64,000 bases of DNA from NCBI GenBank assembly GCA_037044905.1, contig JBAOKB010000011.1:17811-81810 (forward strand), in the 5' to 3' direction. The translations under genes were made by a program, and so were the position numbers. Of this stretch, positions 38,818 through 48,905 are shown one piece after another (the stretch's first letter is position 1; every line of letters starts with the position of its first letter). The notes beneath the pieces were generated by a model. That model saw nothing but the letters and a program-made list of their open reading frames with translations, did no database searches and had not been told where the DNA came from. This DNA comes from Hortaea werneckii (lineage: Eukaryota > Ascomycota > Dothideomycetes > Mycosphaerellales > Teratosphaeriaceae).

Positions 38818-41800
38818 ATAAAGTACTTTAGGTTCTTATAATCCGTCTAAATAGTAAAGGGGCTATATACTTTTAGTTTAGATACCTAAAACTTAATATT
38901 TAATATAATTATAAGTATCTCCTTATTATAGATATTATAGTTAATTTCGGCCTTATTTAATTTTTGTAAGAAGAAGCCTATTAGATATTAGACTCCGTCC
39001 TTTTCTTAGATAAAAGCGCTACCTAAGGCGAATCTACTATAGTTTATTTTTAAAAAAGTTAGAAGAGTTAGATCCTAATAAGAAAGTACTAGAGCGCTAT
39101 AGTACTTAGTTTTTAACTTCTAAAATATATAGTCCTTATCTTTTTCCTAGAAGAATAGGGTCCCTTTTTTAGTTAATACTATAAGAGGTACTACTATTTT
39201 TAAGTAGTTAGGTATAAATATCTAGTAGTAGTTTACGAACCTAAAAAATTAGCAAACCTCTTTTTAAATAGTAGGTCCCTTCTAATTTCATATAGTATCT
39301 ACCTTTTCTATATTAAGGCCTATCCTACTACTATTAGTATAGATAATATACTTAAAATACTTAATCTCTTTATATACGAACTCGCTCTTAGTAGGGTCTA
39401 GATAGAGGCTACTATTAAAAAGTTTTTAGAGTATAGTTTATATCTTTTAGAAGTAATTTTCCTATATCCTATAGGAGTAGATTACTATATTATTAGTATA
39501 GACTAAAGTATAAACATCTAGCTAGTCCTAAAGTAAAGTATTAATATACTATTAAAAAGTTACTAGGGCCTTAGATAAATTAAATAGTATTACTAACTAT
39601 TTAAAGGATCCGAATTAGGTCTAAAAAGCTATTTTATATTTATACCTTAGGGACATTTAGATTTAGTAGAAGGCTAATACAACGTCTACCTTAGTTAATT
39701 AGTTAGCCTCTATAAGATTTTGTAAGGTCTCTAGAATAAGAAGTAGAGGGTACCTATTATGTTTAGTAATAGTATTTAGCGCTTAAAAATTATAATAGAA
39801 CTTTAACCTACCTCCTAATTTCCTAATAAAAAGTACTAGAGACGTAGCTTCTAATTTTACTAATTAAATATAACTATTTGCTAAGAGCTTATCTAGCAAC
39901 TTATAGAATATTAATAATTCCTCCTTAGATATACTATATAATAGGCCCTAGGGTAGAGGAGGTAGGAATCTATCTAAATTCTCTTAGATTTCGATCTTAT
40001 AATTAATTCTCTTTCTATAAGGAGCTAGTTTCTTAGCTTCCTAATAATTAAATAGTAGAGCTAAGTCTCGTATCTTAGATAGGAGGCTCTATTATAGGGC
40101 TTCTATTATAGGGTACTCCTTTTTCTTAAGAGCCTTCTAAATATCCTCTAATACTATTATAGTAACTATCGAAAAGTCTCTAGAGTCCTTATATTTATAG
40201 TAGTTATATCTTTCTTAAACCTATTTATTTACTCTACTATAATAGAACTAATATTTTTTAGGTATAGTCCTAACCTTATTATATACTTTCTATAGGTTCT
40301 CTAATATTACTAAGAATAATAGGTTTAATATAATATATATATATACTTTCTATCGAAACCTTAAGATTTCTATATAAAAAGTAACTACTCCTTTAATATG
40401 TAATCTTTATATAGCCTTTAATATACTTTTTATTTTATAGGTTTCCTAGCTAATTATATTAAATCTAAGTTCTTTAGCTAGGTCTCTATTAATTATAATA
40501 TAGTATTAGTAGCCTTTATTAATAAGAGTAGAAGTTCGGATATTTATATTTAGAAATATATTAATATATACTAGGTTCCTATTTATTCCTTTCTAGACTA
40601 CCCTCTACTTTTCTACTAGCCTCTTCTCTACCCCTAACTCCTAATTATAAATAGGAGTTACTCTTTTTCTAACTAGTCTTTAGCCTCTAAGCTTTCTTTA
40701 TTAGTTTCTAGTATAGGTTAAGCTATAACTATATTAATAGTAGTAGGCTTTAATACTAGAGTATATAGACATTCGCGAATATAGTAGCTAGACCCTCTAT
40801 AGCGGAAATAGAACTTATTCTCTTAGTACCTTTCTCTCTTAGTATTATTAACCTACTTCGCGCGTTATTTACTCCTTTTATTATATACTTTATAATTTCT
40901 ATTTTGCCTTCTAGTAAATTAAGTTAAAGCTATAATTATATCTTTATTAGCATTAATCTAGGTAATAGTAGGTATACCTAGGGTTTATATAGTAACTATT
41001 ATTTTTGTTATAGAGTCCTAGTATTTTTTAGCCTATTTTTTATAGACTATCTTAAACTAGTTAGTTGCCTCTAGGTTTGTTATAATATACTTTACTTCCT
41101 CTAAAAAATAGTAGTAGTTATTAGTCTTTAGTATAGATACTATATATATCTTTATAGAGTTTAAAAAGGTATTATATAAGTACTTAATCTTTATAGTATT
41201 TAAGAAGCTCTTTCTACTAGTATTAAGTAGAAGCCTATCGAATTCTAGCTAGTATTTATACTATAGTTATTCTATAATATATCTAAAGTTTATAAGCTAT
41301 TCGAGTACCTTTACTTATTTATTACTATTTATAAAAATATCTTCGAGTTACGCGAAGAAAGTTTTAGGGTCCTTACCTTTTGTTATATATCCCTTCTTTT
41401 AGAAATACTATATATAGGCTCGTTTTTATATTAGAAGAGTATTATAAACGGCGTCCTAGTAGTAATTAACTAAGAGCGTAGGTTTTAGGCTAGACCTTAT
41501 TCTATATAAGCTTCTAAAATATATTAGATAGTTATAGAAGGTTTTAGCTCTCCTATCCTATTTTAGTAGTTTCTATTCTCTTAGTTCTAATAGTTCTATA
41601 TTAGACCTAGACTAGGAATTTATAGAGAGTATATCTACTATCCTAGCTATTAAGGCTTAAATAGAGGCTCCCTTGCCTTTAAGGTAGGATCCCTCTTACG
41701 ATTATATATTTTTTATTAATTCTCGCGTAGTCTAAATATATACTAACTTAGCTTCTAGTCTCTCTTATCTATAATATAATTACTAGATAAACTTCTATAG

Positions 41801-42078
41801 TTTAGCTACTATAGCCTTATATAGTAATATAGTATTTTCTAAAAAGGATAACTTAGATTTTAGTATAAACCCGTTATTAGGCGGATCTAGGTTTATAGCA
41901 ATTAAACTTAATATTATAAGAAAGTAATATATATATAGAAGTATCTTATAGGTATTTAATAAGTTTAATAAGGGAGATAGAAACAGATATACTAGTCTCC
42001 TAGTAGAAAGTCTTAGTACGCGCTAAGTATTCTAAGTATAGTAACGTCTGTACTCTACTTTAGGTCTTACCCGTTATA
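38818..42078 (-). mobile_element. Right segment of element B: gag and 5' pol remnants plus 5' LTR
   Basis: Inverse counterpart of about 15.76-19.0 kb in element A. Read on the minus strand it holds the reverse transcriptase core (39.4-40.0 kb), a spacer, the zinc-knuckle remnant near 40,770-40,820 (with IREC) and the 5' LTR at 41912-42078. It is stop-dense throughout. Confidence 0.85.
41912..42078 (-). repeat. 5' LTR of element B (167 bp)
   Basis: In plus reading it starts TATTATAAG and ends CCCGTTATA. Exactly the same length as the other three LTRs of this family and inverted relative to those of element A. Confidence 0.87.
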
Positions 42079-43312
42079 TCTATTCTTTAAAGGCGTCGAT
42101 TTAATAGCTTCTATACGCCTTCGATAGGGTTTAAATCTAGTAAACATAGTAGATAATTATTAAGATTAAGCTTATACTACTATTTGTAGTATACGGCTTT
42201 ATTCTAGCTAGATTCTTAAGTACTATAGCTCTATATATAGTCTTCGACTAAGAAGGCTCTTTAGCTACTAAGCCTTCTATACTTAATAGTATTATAGAGC
42301 GCTCTATAGCTTAGTAAGATATAGTCGGTATAGTACTTATTTATTATAACTATAGACTTTAGAAGGGTTTTATAGATAGGCTTTTTAGCTAACTACTAGT
42401 CGAGCGCTCTATTAAAGTCTTCTTTACTTATAGCCTTATAGGGCCTTCTATTACGCCTTAGCTTATACTTTTACTACTCCTTATAGTTATCTTTAGCCTT
42501 AAAGTACTTATTATAGAAGAAGACTAGCTTAGTATAGTCCTACTAAGTAACTCTAGTAGTAATATAGATTAAAAGGTAGCTTTTAGGCTAGTCCTTTGGC
42601 TTCGTTACTTAGTTCTAAGGCTCGTTTAGAGTACCTTCGTTGTAGAAGGTAGTATTAGCGTACTAGAGGTCTAAGGGGATATAGTATTTATTAGTAAATA
42701 TTTCTTTATACTAGAAGAGATATATAAGGTCTTTTTTCTTTAAGGTATAGCGCTAGCGTAGATCTATAGCCTTTTAAGGTATCTTCTTCTATTAAGGTAC
42801 TTAGCTATAGTTAATTAGAGGCTTTCGAGTATAGATAGAGCCTTTAAGGGTATAGATATTAACTAAATAGTAGTAGGTAGCTACTCTTATAGAGCGATTA
42901 CGGTAACTATAGGGGCTAGTACTAAGCTTATTTAGTACGTTTACTAATAGAGCTAGTAGTCGACTAAAATATAGGCTCTTCTTACGCCTCTTATAAAGGC
43001 CTTCGATAAGGCCTTTATATTATATATCCTTTTACTAGCGCTTATAAGTACTAAGGGCTAGCTAGCTACTAGATACGATCTCTCTAGTACGCGCTTTAGC
43101 TTTAAACAATAATCGTACGCTTATTCCTTAGTCTTTTTTAATACCGACTTTAGTAATAATTCGGGCTTTAGTTAGAGTCTTCTACTCGCCTTTCGTTAAT
43201 ATAATTTAGATAAAAATTAAGCGTGTTGTAGTAGTTTAAAGTGAAGGGGTATATTGTTAATAAAGCGCGCTATAAGCTTTAACCCCGCGCTTGGGCCCAT
43301 GAATTTATGAAC
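42079..43312 (-). mobile_element. Right part of the outer Tc1/mariner-like transposon with degraded transposase
   Basis: Read on the minus strand, the region between about 43,200 and 42,079 is a single long decayed coding region. Near its end a window reads LLCLLDLNPIEGV followed by a stop in place of Trp and then KLLNRR (about 42,095-42,155), which matches the DLNPIExxW signature around the last catalytic acid of Tc1/mariner-type transposases. Arg/Lys-rich helix-turn-helix-like sequence is expected near 43,050-43,200, where fragments such as SVRLLFKAKART can be read. Stops are mostly TAG/TAA, consistent with RIP. The right terminal inverted repeat closes the element at about 43,312. Element B is inserted near the transposase 3' end. 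Confidence 0.7.
43183..43312 (-). repeat. Right terminal inverted repeat of the outer DNA transposon
   Basis: Contains TGGGCCCATGAATT (43292-43305), the exact inverse of 14828-14841, with further weaker inverse similarity inward (AAAAATTAAGCGTG against CACACTTAATTTTT). Confidence 0.6.
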
Positions 43313-43456
43313 CGACGGTTGCACTGGTCAGACGGTGCCGGATAAATAAAGATCCGGAGCCGAAAGCCGCTAGCGTCCGCTTCAATGCACGTGGATATGT
43401 ACAAATTTTTCTGCCCCTCATTCCGCCTTCCAGGTGTCTCAGACATCTCAGGACTC

Positions 43457-43546
43457 GACCGTTTGGCTCAATGGTAGAGCGTCCGCCTCCTATGTAGTAA
43501 TTACGTTACCAGCGGAAGGCTGTGGGTTCGAGTCCCATGATGGTCG
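43457..43546 (+). tRNA. tRNA-Arg(CCT) with an 18-nt intron
   Basis: The cloverleaf can be drawn completely. The acceptor stem pairs GACCGTT with GATGGTC (two G-U pairs), with discriminator G at 43546. The D arm is GCTC/GAGC with an AATGGTA loop. The anticodon stem is TCCGC/GCGGA, and the T arm is GTGGG/CCCAT around TTCGAGT. The anticodon CCT lies at 43489-43491 and reads AGG codons. An 18-nt intron sits at the canonical place after position 37 (43493-43510). The mature length is 72 nt without CCA. Runs of T follow at 43568-43597, suitable as an RNA polymerase III terminator. The last 26 nt of the gene and its 3' flank recur in inverse at 44401-44453. Confidence 0.93.
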
Positions 43547-44783
43547 TCAAAAGAAATCGATAGTCAATTTTTTGCAATTTTTTTCGAATTTTTTCTATTC
43601 TTTTTGGACGTTCCACCTTCTTTCACTGGCAATCTGGGCCACACGAAGGGCATGATGAACGGCCTCAAAGGCCTGGAAACGTTCGAAACGATGGACAGGT
43701 CCCCGGTGCACTACATTGAGCTCTCTGTGAGTGATACTTCGGAAAGATCGACATGTTGCATACATCCCGCATATCACACCAGGTGCGATGCCTACATATC
43801 GACCTTCCGTTGACCCGATTCAGTCATTGTACATCCGATTACGCTCCTCCAGCATGCTTGGTGCTATCAATCAAGCTTGCTAATCCCTTGCTTCAAGACC
43901 CCATGGGTACGCTTGTGTTGCACAGTCCCACTTGTTGAAACTATCGTTGCTCCGGACTCCGACTTGGGATACAATTCAACTGTGCATCAATCATCATCGA
44001 ATATTGAACGATTCAATCGAATGGCGTAGCTCCATCCTTCGAACCACTTTAGCGCAAACCTTTACTAATGATCGTCGTTATCGATCCCACGGTCTTGTCA
44101 TTGGTAGGTGACTACATAGTAGATATCAAGTGTTGAGATCGATACAGCTTTGACTCCCTAGTCGACCACGATACCATGCACATTGGTCAACTATGGGCGA
44201 CATAGATATTGGTTGTTGACGCACTGTTGGTTGACTGACGTCGGTGTTGCGCGGCTACTCCCGTGAGAAGTATTCGGGCCGTCCCGTCTGAGCGTTGGAC
44301 AGGGTTGACTAGGGTTGCTTAGGGTTAGATGAGTGTATGGTCGGTATGATCGGCACTACATGTGTGTGTGTTTTTGGCTCTATCACGGAAGTATCACTTC
44401 CAAAAAATTGGCTATCGATTTCTTTTGACGACCATCATGGGACTCGAACCCACATATGGGGATTTTGCGAGATCGGCCGCCTGTGCCAAGGGCACAGGCA
44501 GGTTGTTGTCATTTATTGAGGATCGACAGAACGCTATAGACACAAGCGTAAAGCAACAGCAGATCAGTGCAAGCCATTGGGCAAATCGTCTGTATTTGCC
44601 GTAGCCAGCTTCTGCGTGACTAGCTTCAATGCGGGCCAGAACGTAGACGGTTGAACGGAAGTCTGGACACACAATGGCTTGATCAGGCGGTATAAGAATT
44701 GGTTGTCTCCAACCAACCCACCAGATGCTTCTGTCTACCGCACCTAAGCATACCGCAATTGAGGTTCGTCACCTACAGTCAAC
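43547..44783. other. Intergenic region with tRNA-derived inverted repeat
   Basis: No protein gene is supported; the ORFs are short and featureless. Besides the inverted tRNA fragment (44401-44453), it holds three decamers starting AGGGTT at 44301-44330 and a perfect 8-bp-stem hairpin at 44479-44497 (CCTGTGCC/GGCACAGG). Confidence 0.5.
44401..44453 (-). pseudogene. Inverted partial copy of the tRNA-Arg(CCT) 3' half and flank
   Basis: 53 bp match the inverse of 43521-43573 with one mismatch. The match covers the T arm, the 3' acceptor strand and about 27 bp of downstream sequence. The 5' half of the tRNA is absent upstream on this strand: I could not find a partner for the acceptor stem or a D arm within 100 bp. 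So it is a truncated tRNA copy, not a second gene. It forms an inverted repeat around 827 bp of unique sequence. Confidence 0.8.
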
Positions 44784-45543
44784 ATGCACTTCCTCTCCCT
44801 CCTTGCTTTCGCGGCAACATCCTCAGCCGCTGCCCTGCCAGATGGATCCCACGATCTCGCGGAGAGGGCATCGGCATGTACTCGTGCCAGCGCGGCAACA
44901 CTCGCCGCAGCGAAGTCAGCGTTCACATCCGCTGGCCTTGTCCCAGATCTGGTCCCCCAATTCAACCCCGACATTGCCCTGAAGGCCAGTTGGAATGGCA
45001 AACAAGTCCAGCTCGGCAACACCTTCAACACCCTTCGTAAGCCCATATCGTTACCACCTGTGTCTTCCCTGCTAACGAATGCCAGAAACCTTGAATGAGC
45101 CGCAGGTCAGCTTCACTGCTGAGCCAGGTCAAGATCCTGCAAACACGAAGTATACCTACTTCCTTGTCGACCCCGATGCACCAGGACCCGAGGCACCGAT
45201 TCTTGCAGACTTCTTGCACCTGATTGTCTCGGACGCCCAGCCTTCATGCATTGCCGACCAAAAGCGCAAGACCATTGCGTCTTACATGCCCCTCACGCCG
45301 CTGTCTGTGTCCCCGCATAGGTACACTTTTCTGGTCTACCGCCAACCGCCCAACTACACGCCACCGCCGAGTGTCATGTACCTACCGGGTGTCAGGAACA
45401 ACTTCGACCTGAACGGCTATGTCGAGAAGGCTGGCTTGATTGGGCCGCTTGGAGGGAACTTCATGAGGCAAGGTCTGGCGCAAGATGTTTGCGCAATTAC
45501 ACCCAACTGCACACAGGATGGCACTGGGTATCCAAGCTCGTAG
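44784..45543 (+). CDS. Secreted phosphatidylethanolamine-binding protein (PEBP) family protein
   Basis: Exons 44784-45036 and 45086-45543 encode 236 aa; the 49-bp intron has a GTAAGC donor, GCTAAC branch point and CAG acceptor, and the splice yields NTLQTLNEPQVSF. A signal peptide is evident (MHFLSLLAFAATSSAAA). The PEBP fold is shown by YFLVDPDAPG (the DPDxP ligand-site motif), the following LHLIVSD, and SPHRYTFLVYRQP (GxHRY-type motif). PEBPs bind anionic phospholipid headgroups or act as kinase or protease inhibitors; secreted fungal members are little studied and some relate to carboxypeptidase Y inhibitor. Cysteines at both ends (exon 1 Cys32 and the C-terminal CAITPNC) could form disulfides. 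The C-terminus is short and not GPI-like. Confidence 0.92.
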
Positions 45544-46274
45544 GGCACCTCCAACACATCGGTCGTGCAGAAGCAAATGGCAGGAGAACCTCATACTATC
45601 CCCATTAGACAAGTCTCCAGTCAGACAAGATATTGCCAATGCCATGAAATGGATGTCTATCTTGGCAGTACGGGCATGCCAATGTTCAGTAGCAGAGTAT
45701 TCAAATCCTTCGAAATACTAGGCCATCTTACTAGCATGTGATGTGTAGCATGTCACCTGTAGATCAGACGTGACAATAGACAGGCAACCTCCTGCAAAGA
45801 ATTGGAGACATGGTTCGTCGCTTAACGCCTCTCGTCACCGTGTATTGCGTGGGACTGAGATGCGCAATCGCAAACAGATAAAGCTTCAGCGTGGGACAGT
45901 CAGCCGGGCGGCGTGCTTATTTTTGCCCCTCCACCTCATCGTCTCTCCACTTCCCGGGCTGTATGATGAACTTCCTCCAATCACAACCGTAACAATGGCT
46001 ACGTTTCAGAGCACTACTGTATTGTGCCCACTTGTGCCGGCTGTATCTCCATCGCGTCGCACTCCCAGACGGCAGTTCGCGAGCCCAACAGCCTCTGGTG
46101 GAGCTTAGCAACGTACGCCTTTGGCTTCTGGCAAGCCCGAAGTCTTTACGCCCTGCATTCCGTGAACCAGTCACATGAAAGTGAAGGATCGGGTAGCTGG
46201 AGAGTGAAAGACATATGAAGATCACGCTACCCTGAGGCGCGAACAATTGCCGGTTTGTCTCGCACCCTTCCAAC
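45544..46274. other. Intergenic, no gene supported
   Basis: About 730 bp between the PEBP gene and GAL7. Small ORFs on both strands lack domains. It probably contains the PEBP 3' UTR and the GAL7 promoter. I found no clear UASgal-like CGG-N11-CCG site. Confidence 0.5.
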
Positions 46275-47620
46275 ATGCATCAGCGCGATCAAACCTCAGA
46301 CTTGCCTAACGGTACCTTCCCAGTCCCATCCTTTCCCACCTCCCACAAAGAAACCATGCCGGACGCGATCCTCGACGACATATCACACCGACGGTACAAT
46401 GCACTGAGGGGCAGCTGGGTCCTCGTATCACCGCACAGGACGAAGAGGCCATGGCAGGGCCAACAAGAGGCGGCAAGTAAGATTGAGCTTCCAGAATATG
46501 ACCCATCTGTATGTACGAGTGTAAGAGCAGTACGGCATGGACGTGTGATTGATAAAGAAAGTAGTGCTATCTATGTCCCGGTAATAAGAGAGCCCAAGGC
46601 GACGTCAACCCCAAGTACGATAGCACATTCGTTTTCGTAAACGACTATTCCGCAGTAAAGGAGCAACAAGCGGAATACAACCCACCAAACCAGGACGGAT
46701 CATTGGCATCAAGGCTACTGAAGGCAGAAAGCACAACCGGCAAATGCTACGTTATCACGTTTTCGCCCAGTCACAATGTTACGTTGGCAGACATGCCTCC
46801 AGCGAGCATATTGCCTGTCATAGATACGTGGACCAAACTATACACCTCACACCTGGACCCGCAATCGCCGCTATCAAGAACGTCAAAACCAACAACACTG
46901 CCACCATCGGCGCCCAACGGCAACATTGTTGAACAGCCAAGCCAACAGTACCGCTACATGCAAATCTTCGAGAACAAGGGCCAGGCCATGGGCTGTTCGA
47001 ACCCCCATCCGCACGGCCAAGTTTGGACGACTACATCACTCCCAGAGGAGCCAAGCTTGGAGCTGGAGAACCTACAGAAGTACCACCGCGAACAGGGAGG
47101 CGCCCGCCTTCTGGAGGACTACGCGAAGCTAGAAAGCGAGAAAGGAGAGCGAACTGTCTTCGAGAACAGCAGCTTCTGGGCTGGGTGTCCGTGGTGGGCG
47201 ACTTGGCCGTTTGAGATCATGGTTGTTGCCAAACAGCACAAGCGCGCTCTTGTAGACTTCGACCAGCAAAACAGGGACGATCTTGCTGAGGTTGTGTCGG
47301 AGATCACGAGAATTTACGACAATCTCTTCGAGACCAGCTTTCCCTACAGTAAGTTACGCCGATTGTAAACAACCCTTTCCGTATGCTGACCCTCATTAGG
47401 CATGGGTATTCACCAAGCTCCACTGACTGGTACCGACGAAGAAATCGAAGCCAGCCACTTCCACATGCACTTCTATCCACCGCTGCTGCGCAGCGCAACG
47501 GTCAGGAAGTTCCTCGTAGGATACGAGATGATGGCTGAGCCCCAGCGAGACATTACTCCCGAGCAAGCTGCACAGCGGCTCCGTGGCTGCAATGGCGAGC
47601 TTTACAGAAAGAAGCTCTAA
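46275..47620 (+). CDS. GAL7: Galactose-1-phosphate uridylyltransferase
   Basis: Exons 46275-46508, 46565-47348 and 47400-47620 encode 412 aa, with introns of 56 and 51 bp; each splice restores conserved sequence (YDPS-CYLCPGNKRAQGDVNP and SFPYS-MGIHQAP). The enzyme transfers UMP from UDP-glucose to galactose-1-phosphate in the Leloir pathway. Visible features are DDISHRRYN.LRGSWVLVSP near the N-terminus, the zinc-site CYLC (79-82), the active-site His-Pro-His in SNPHPHGQVW (about 226-228), and the C-terminal HFHMHFYPPLLRS that completes the second HIT-like half. The start ATG 46275 gives about 30 extra residues before the conserved part; a second ATG (residue 28, MPDAILDD) is also possible. 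It is not clustered here with GAL1 or GAL10. Confidence 0.96.
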
Positions 47621-48001
47621 TGTGCAGCTGTCCTGCTTTTGCTTATTTGAGCGGTATTATGCATACGGTCTGGCGTTAGTGAGTCCAACCATCCGGGACT
47701 GCAAGAAGCCCGAGTAGATAGGAGCAAGGCGTAGAATGGCTGTTCGTAATCCATTGCTGTCAAGAGAAGAATGCTTTGACCCCATGTCACCAAACTTGCC
47801 CCACTTTCCCAACCCGATGCCCATCGTTCCTTCCTCCGCTGCACGACCAGACGTCCTGCAAAAAGCTGCACACGCGACCTTGACGGGTAACTTCGACATC
47901 TTCGCTACAACACTCTCGACGCGTATCATTTCGAAACGAAAAGGACTCAAACACACCACGTTCATACGCCATCATTACAATTGCCTTCAAAGTCTGACTC
48001 C
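47621..48001. other. Intergenic, no gene supported
   Basis: About 380 bp between GAL7 and the next plus-strand gene. It holds the GAL7 3' region and the next promoter; no feature stands out. Confidence 0.5.
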
Positions 48002-48787
48002 ATGCCGACAACCTCAATGGCTTCAGATCCACGTAACGTCCACTTCCGGTTCCTTGAGCTTCCACGAGAGCTTCGCGACCACATCTACGGCTTCGCCTTT
48101 GAGCAAATGCGCTCTGACTTGCATGATACGGAACCTTGCGTAATCGGTTTCTTGCACGAGGATAAACAGTTTGGGTACTATCCCGAGGCGGGTTTGATGG
48201 CATGTTGTCGTCAGATCCGTGCTGAGTGCCTCACACACCTTTTCAAAGGCTTCACACTCCACCTCGATCTGGACGCAGGAATCGCACCGCACTTCTGTCT
48301 GCCATGGCTGAAAGTCAATGGAAGTACTGTTGTGCCAGTTTTGCGCGCTATTGTAATCAGCGGCTGGCGTACGCATAATTGGAAGAAATGCAGTGGAGCG
48401 TGTGCGGTAGACTGTGAGTGCACCATCACAATCGGCCTCTACACTGATCTGGAGCCATTCACGTTCAAAGACGAGGGGTGCTTCTGCCCAAAGCATGAAG
48501 AGTCATTTGAGAAAGCCGAGAAATTCGTGCGAGCGCTAGAGACGAAGTCAGGACGGCGACATCTCACGCTTTCCAAATTACGGCGACTGCTCAAGATTTT
48601 AACAAGGCCATGGAATTTCAACACTGGGCGAACATATGAGAATCGGATGGAGTTCCTCTGTTCTCAATATCATAGGGTTCGTCGGCTTGAACGGCTTGAA
48701 CGCTTTGGTAAAAAATCGAAGCGATTGACCGCACGTCTCAAAGAAAAGATACTGATGGAAAGACGAAATATTCATGCAGGTATTTAA
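48002..48787 (+). CDS. 2EXR/F-box-like domain protein, 261 aa
   Basis: Single exon with the first true ATG at 48002 (the open frame begins earlier with TTG). The N-terminal motif VHFRFLELPRELRDHIYGFAF followed by AGLMACCRQIRAECL is the same 2EXR/F-box-like signature as in 524-1093 but the proteins are otherwise different. The middle has a cysteine-rich segment (CSGACAVDCECTI and CFCPKH) that could bind metal. The C-terminus is strongly basic (RVRRLERLERFGKKSKRL). In fungi these proteins form large families without known roles; some may link to SCF ubiquitin ligases. Its stop codon (48785-48787) overlaps the old stop region of the convergent gene. Confidence 0.78.
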   Translation: MPTTSMASDPRNVHFRFLELPRELRDHIYGFAFEQMRSDLHDTEPCVIGFLHEDKQFGYYPEAGLMACCRQIRAECLTHLFKGFTLHLDLDAGIAPHFCLPWLKVNGSTVVPVLRAIVISGWRTHNWKKCSGACAVDCECTITIGLYTDLEPFTFKDEGCFCPKHEESFEKAEKFVRALETKSGRRHLTLSKLRRLLKILTRPWNFNTGRTYENRMEFLCSQYHRVRRLERLERFGKKSKRLTARLKEKILMERRNIHAGI

Positions 48788-48801
48788 TTAGAAGATGCAC
48801 C

Positions 48802-48905
48802 TTCATCCTCATCTGATTCATCCTGACCATCTTCCAGGAAATCAAGTCGGCTATTCATCCTCATCTGATTCATCCTGACCATCTTCCAGGAAATCAAGCC
48901 AGCTA
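48802..48905. repeat. 52-bp tandem duplication at a gene 3' end
   Basis: Units 48802-48853 and 48854-48905 match except for two transitions near the end (GTCGG versus GCCAG). It lies at the 3' end of the minus-strand gene 48851-49582 and encodes its acidic tail twice in different frames. Confidence 0.9.

Larger units (their letters stand above)
15086..42078 (-). mobile_element. Element B: RIP-degraded Ty3/Gypsy retrotransposon, minus strand, interrupted by three insertions
   Basis: The element's own segments are 15086-15756, 22449-23980, 30779-32018 and 38818-42078. Its LTRs are 15086-15252 and 41912-42078, each exactly 167 bp. Removing A, D1 and D2 with one copy of each target duplication leaves 6,689 bp, against 6,692 bp for the sister element A. 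Read on the minus strand it carries the same gag-pol order as A, with zinc-knuckle remnants around 40,770-40,820, reverse transcriptase in 38.9-40.0 kb and integrase remnants in 30.8-31.5 kb. All reading frames are broken by TAA/TAG, mostly explicable as C-to-T changes on either strand, the hallmark of RIP. Flanks of the two LTRs (GTTAC left, TCTAT right) do not match, so its target duplication is lost or altered. Confidence 0.88.

Noticed and set aside
44401..44530. A second, minus-strand tRNA gene
   Set aside because: Only the T arm and the acceptor 3' strand are present; no matching 5' acceptor strand, D arm or anticodon stem could be found upstream.
47981..48001. Seven extra N-terminal codons of the second 2EXR-like gene
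   Set aside because: They would start at TTG; the first ATG is at 48002.
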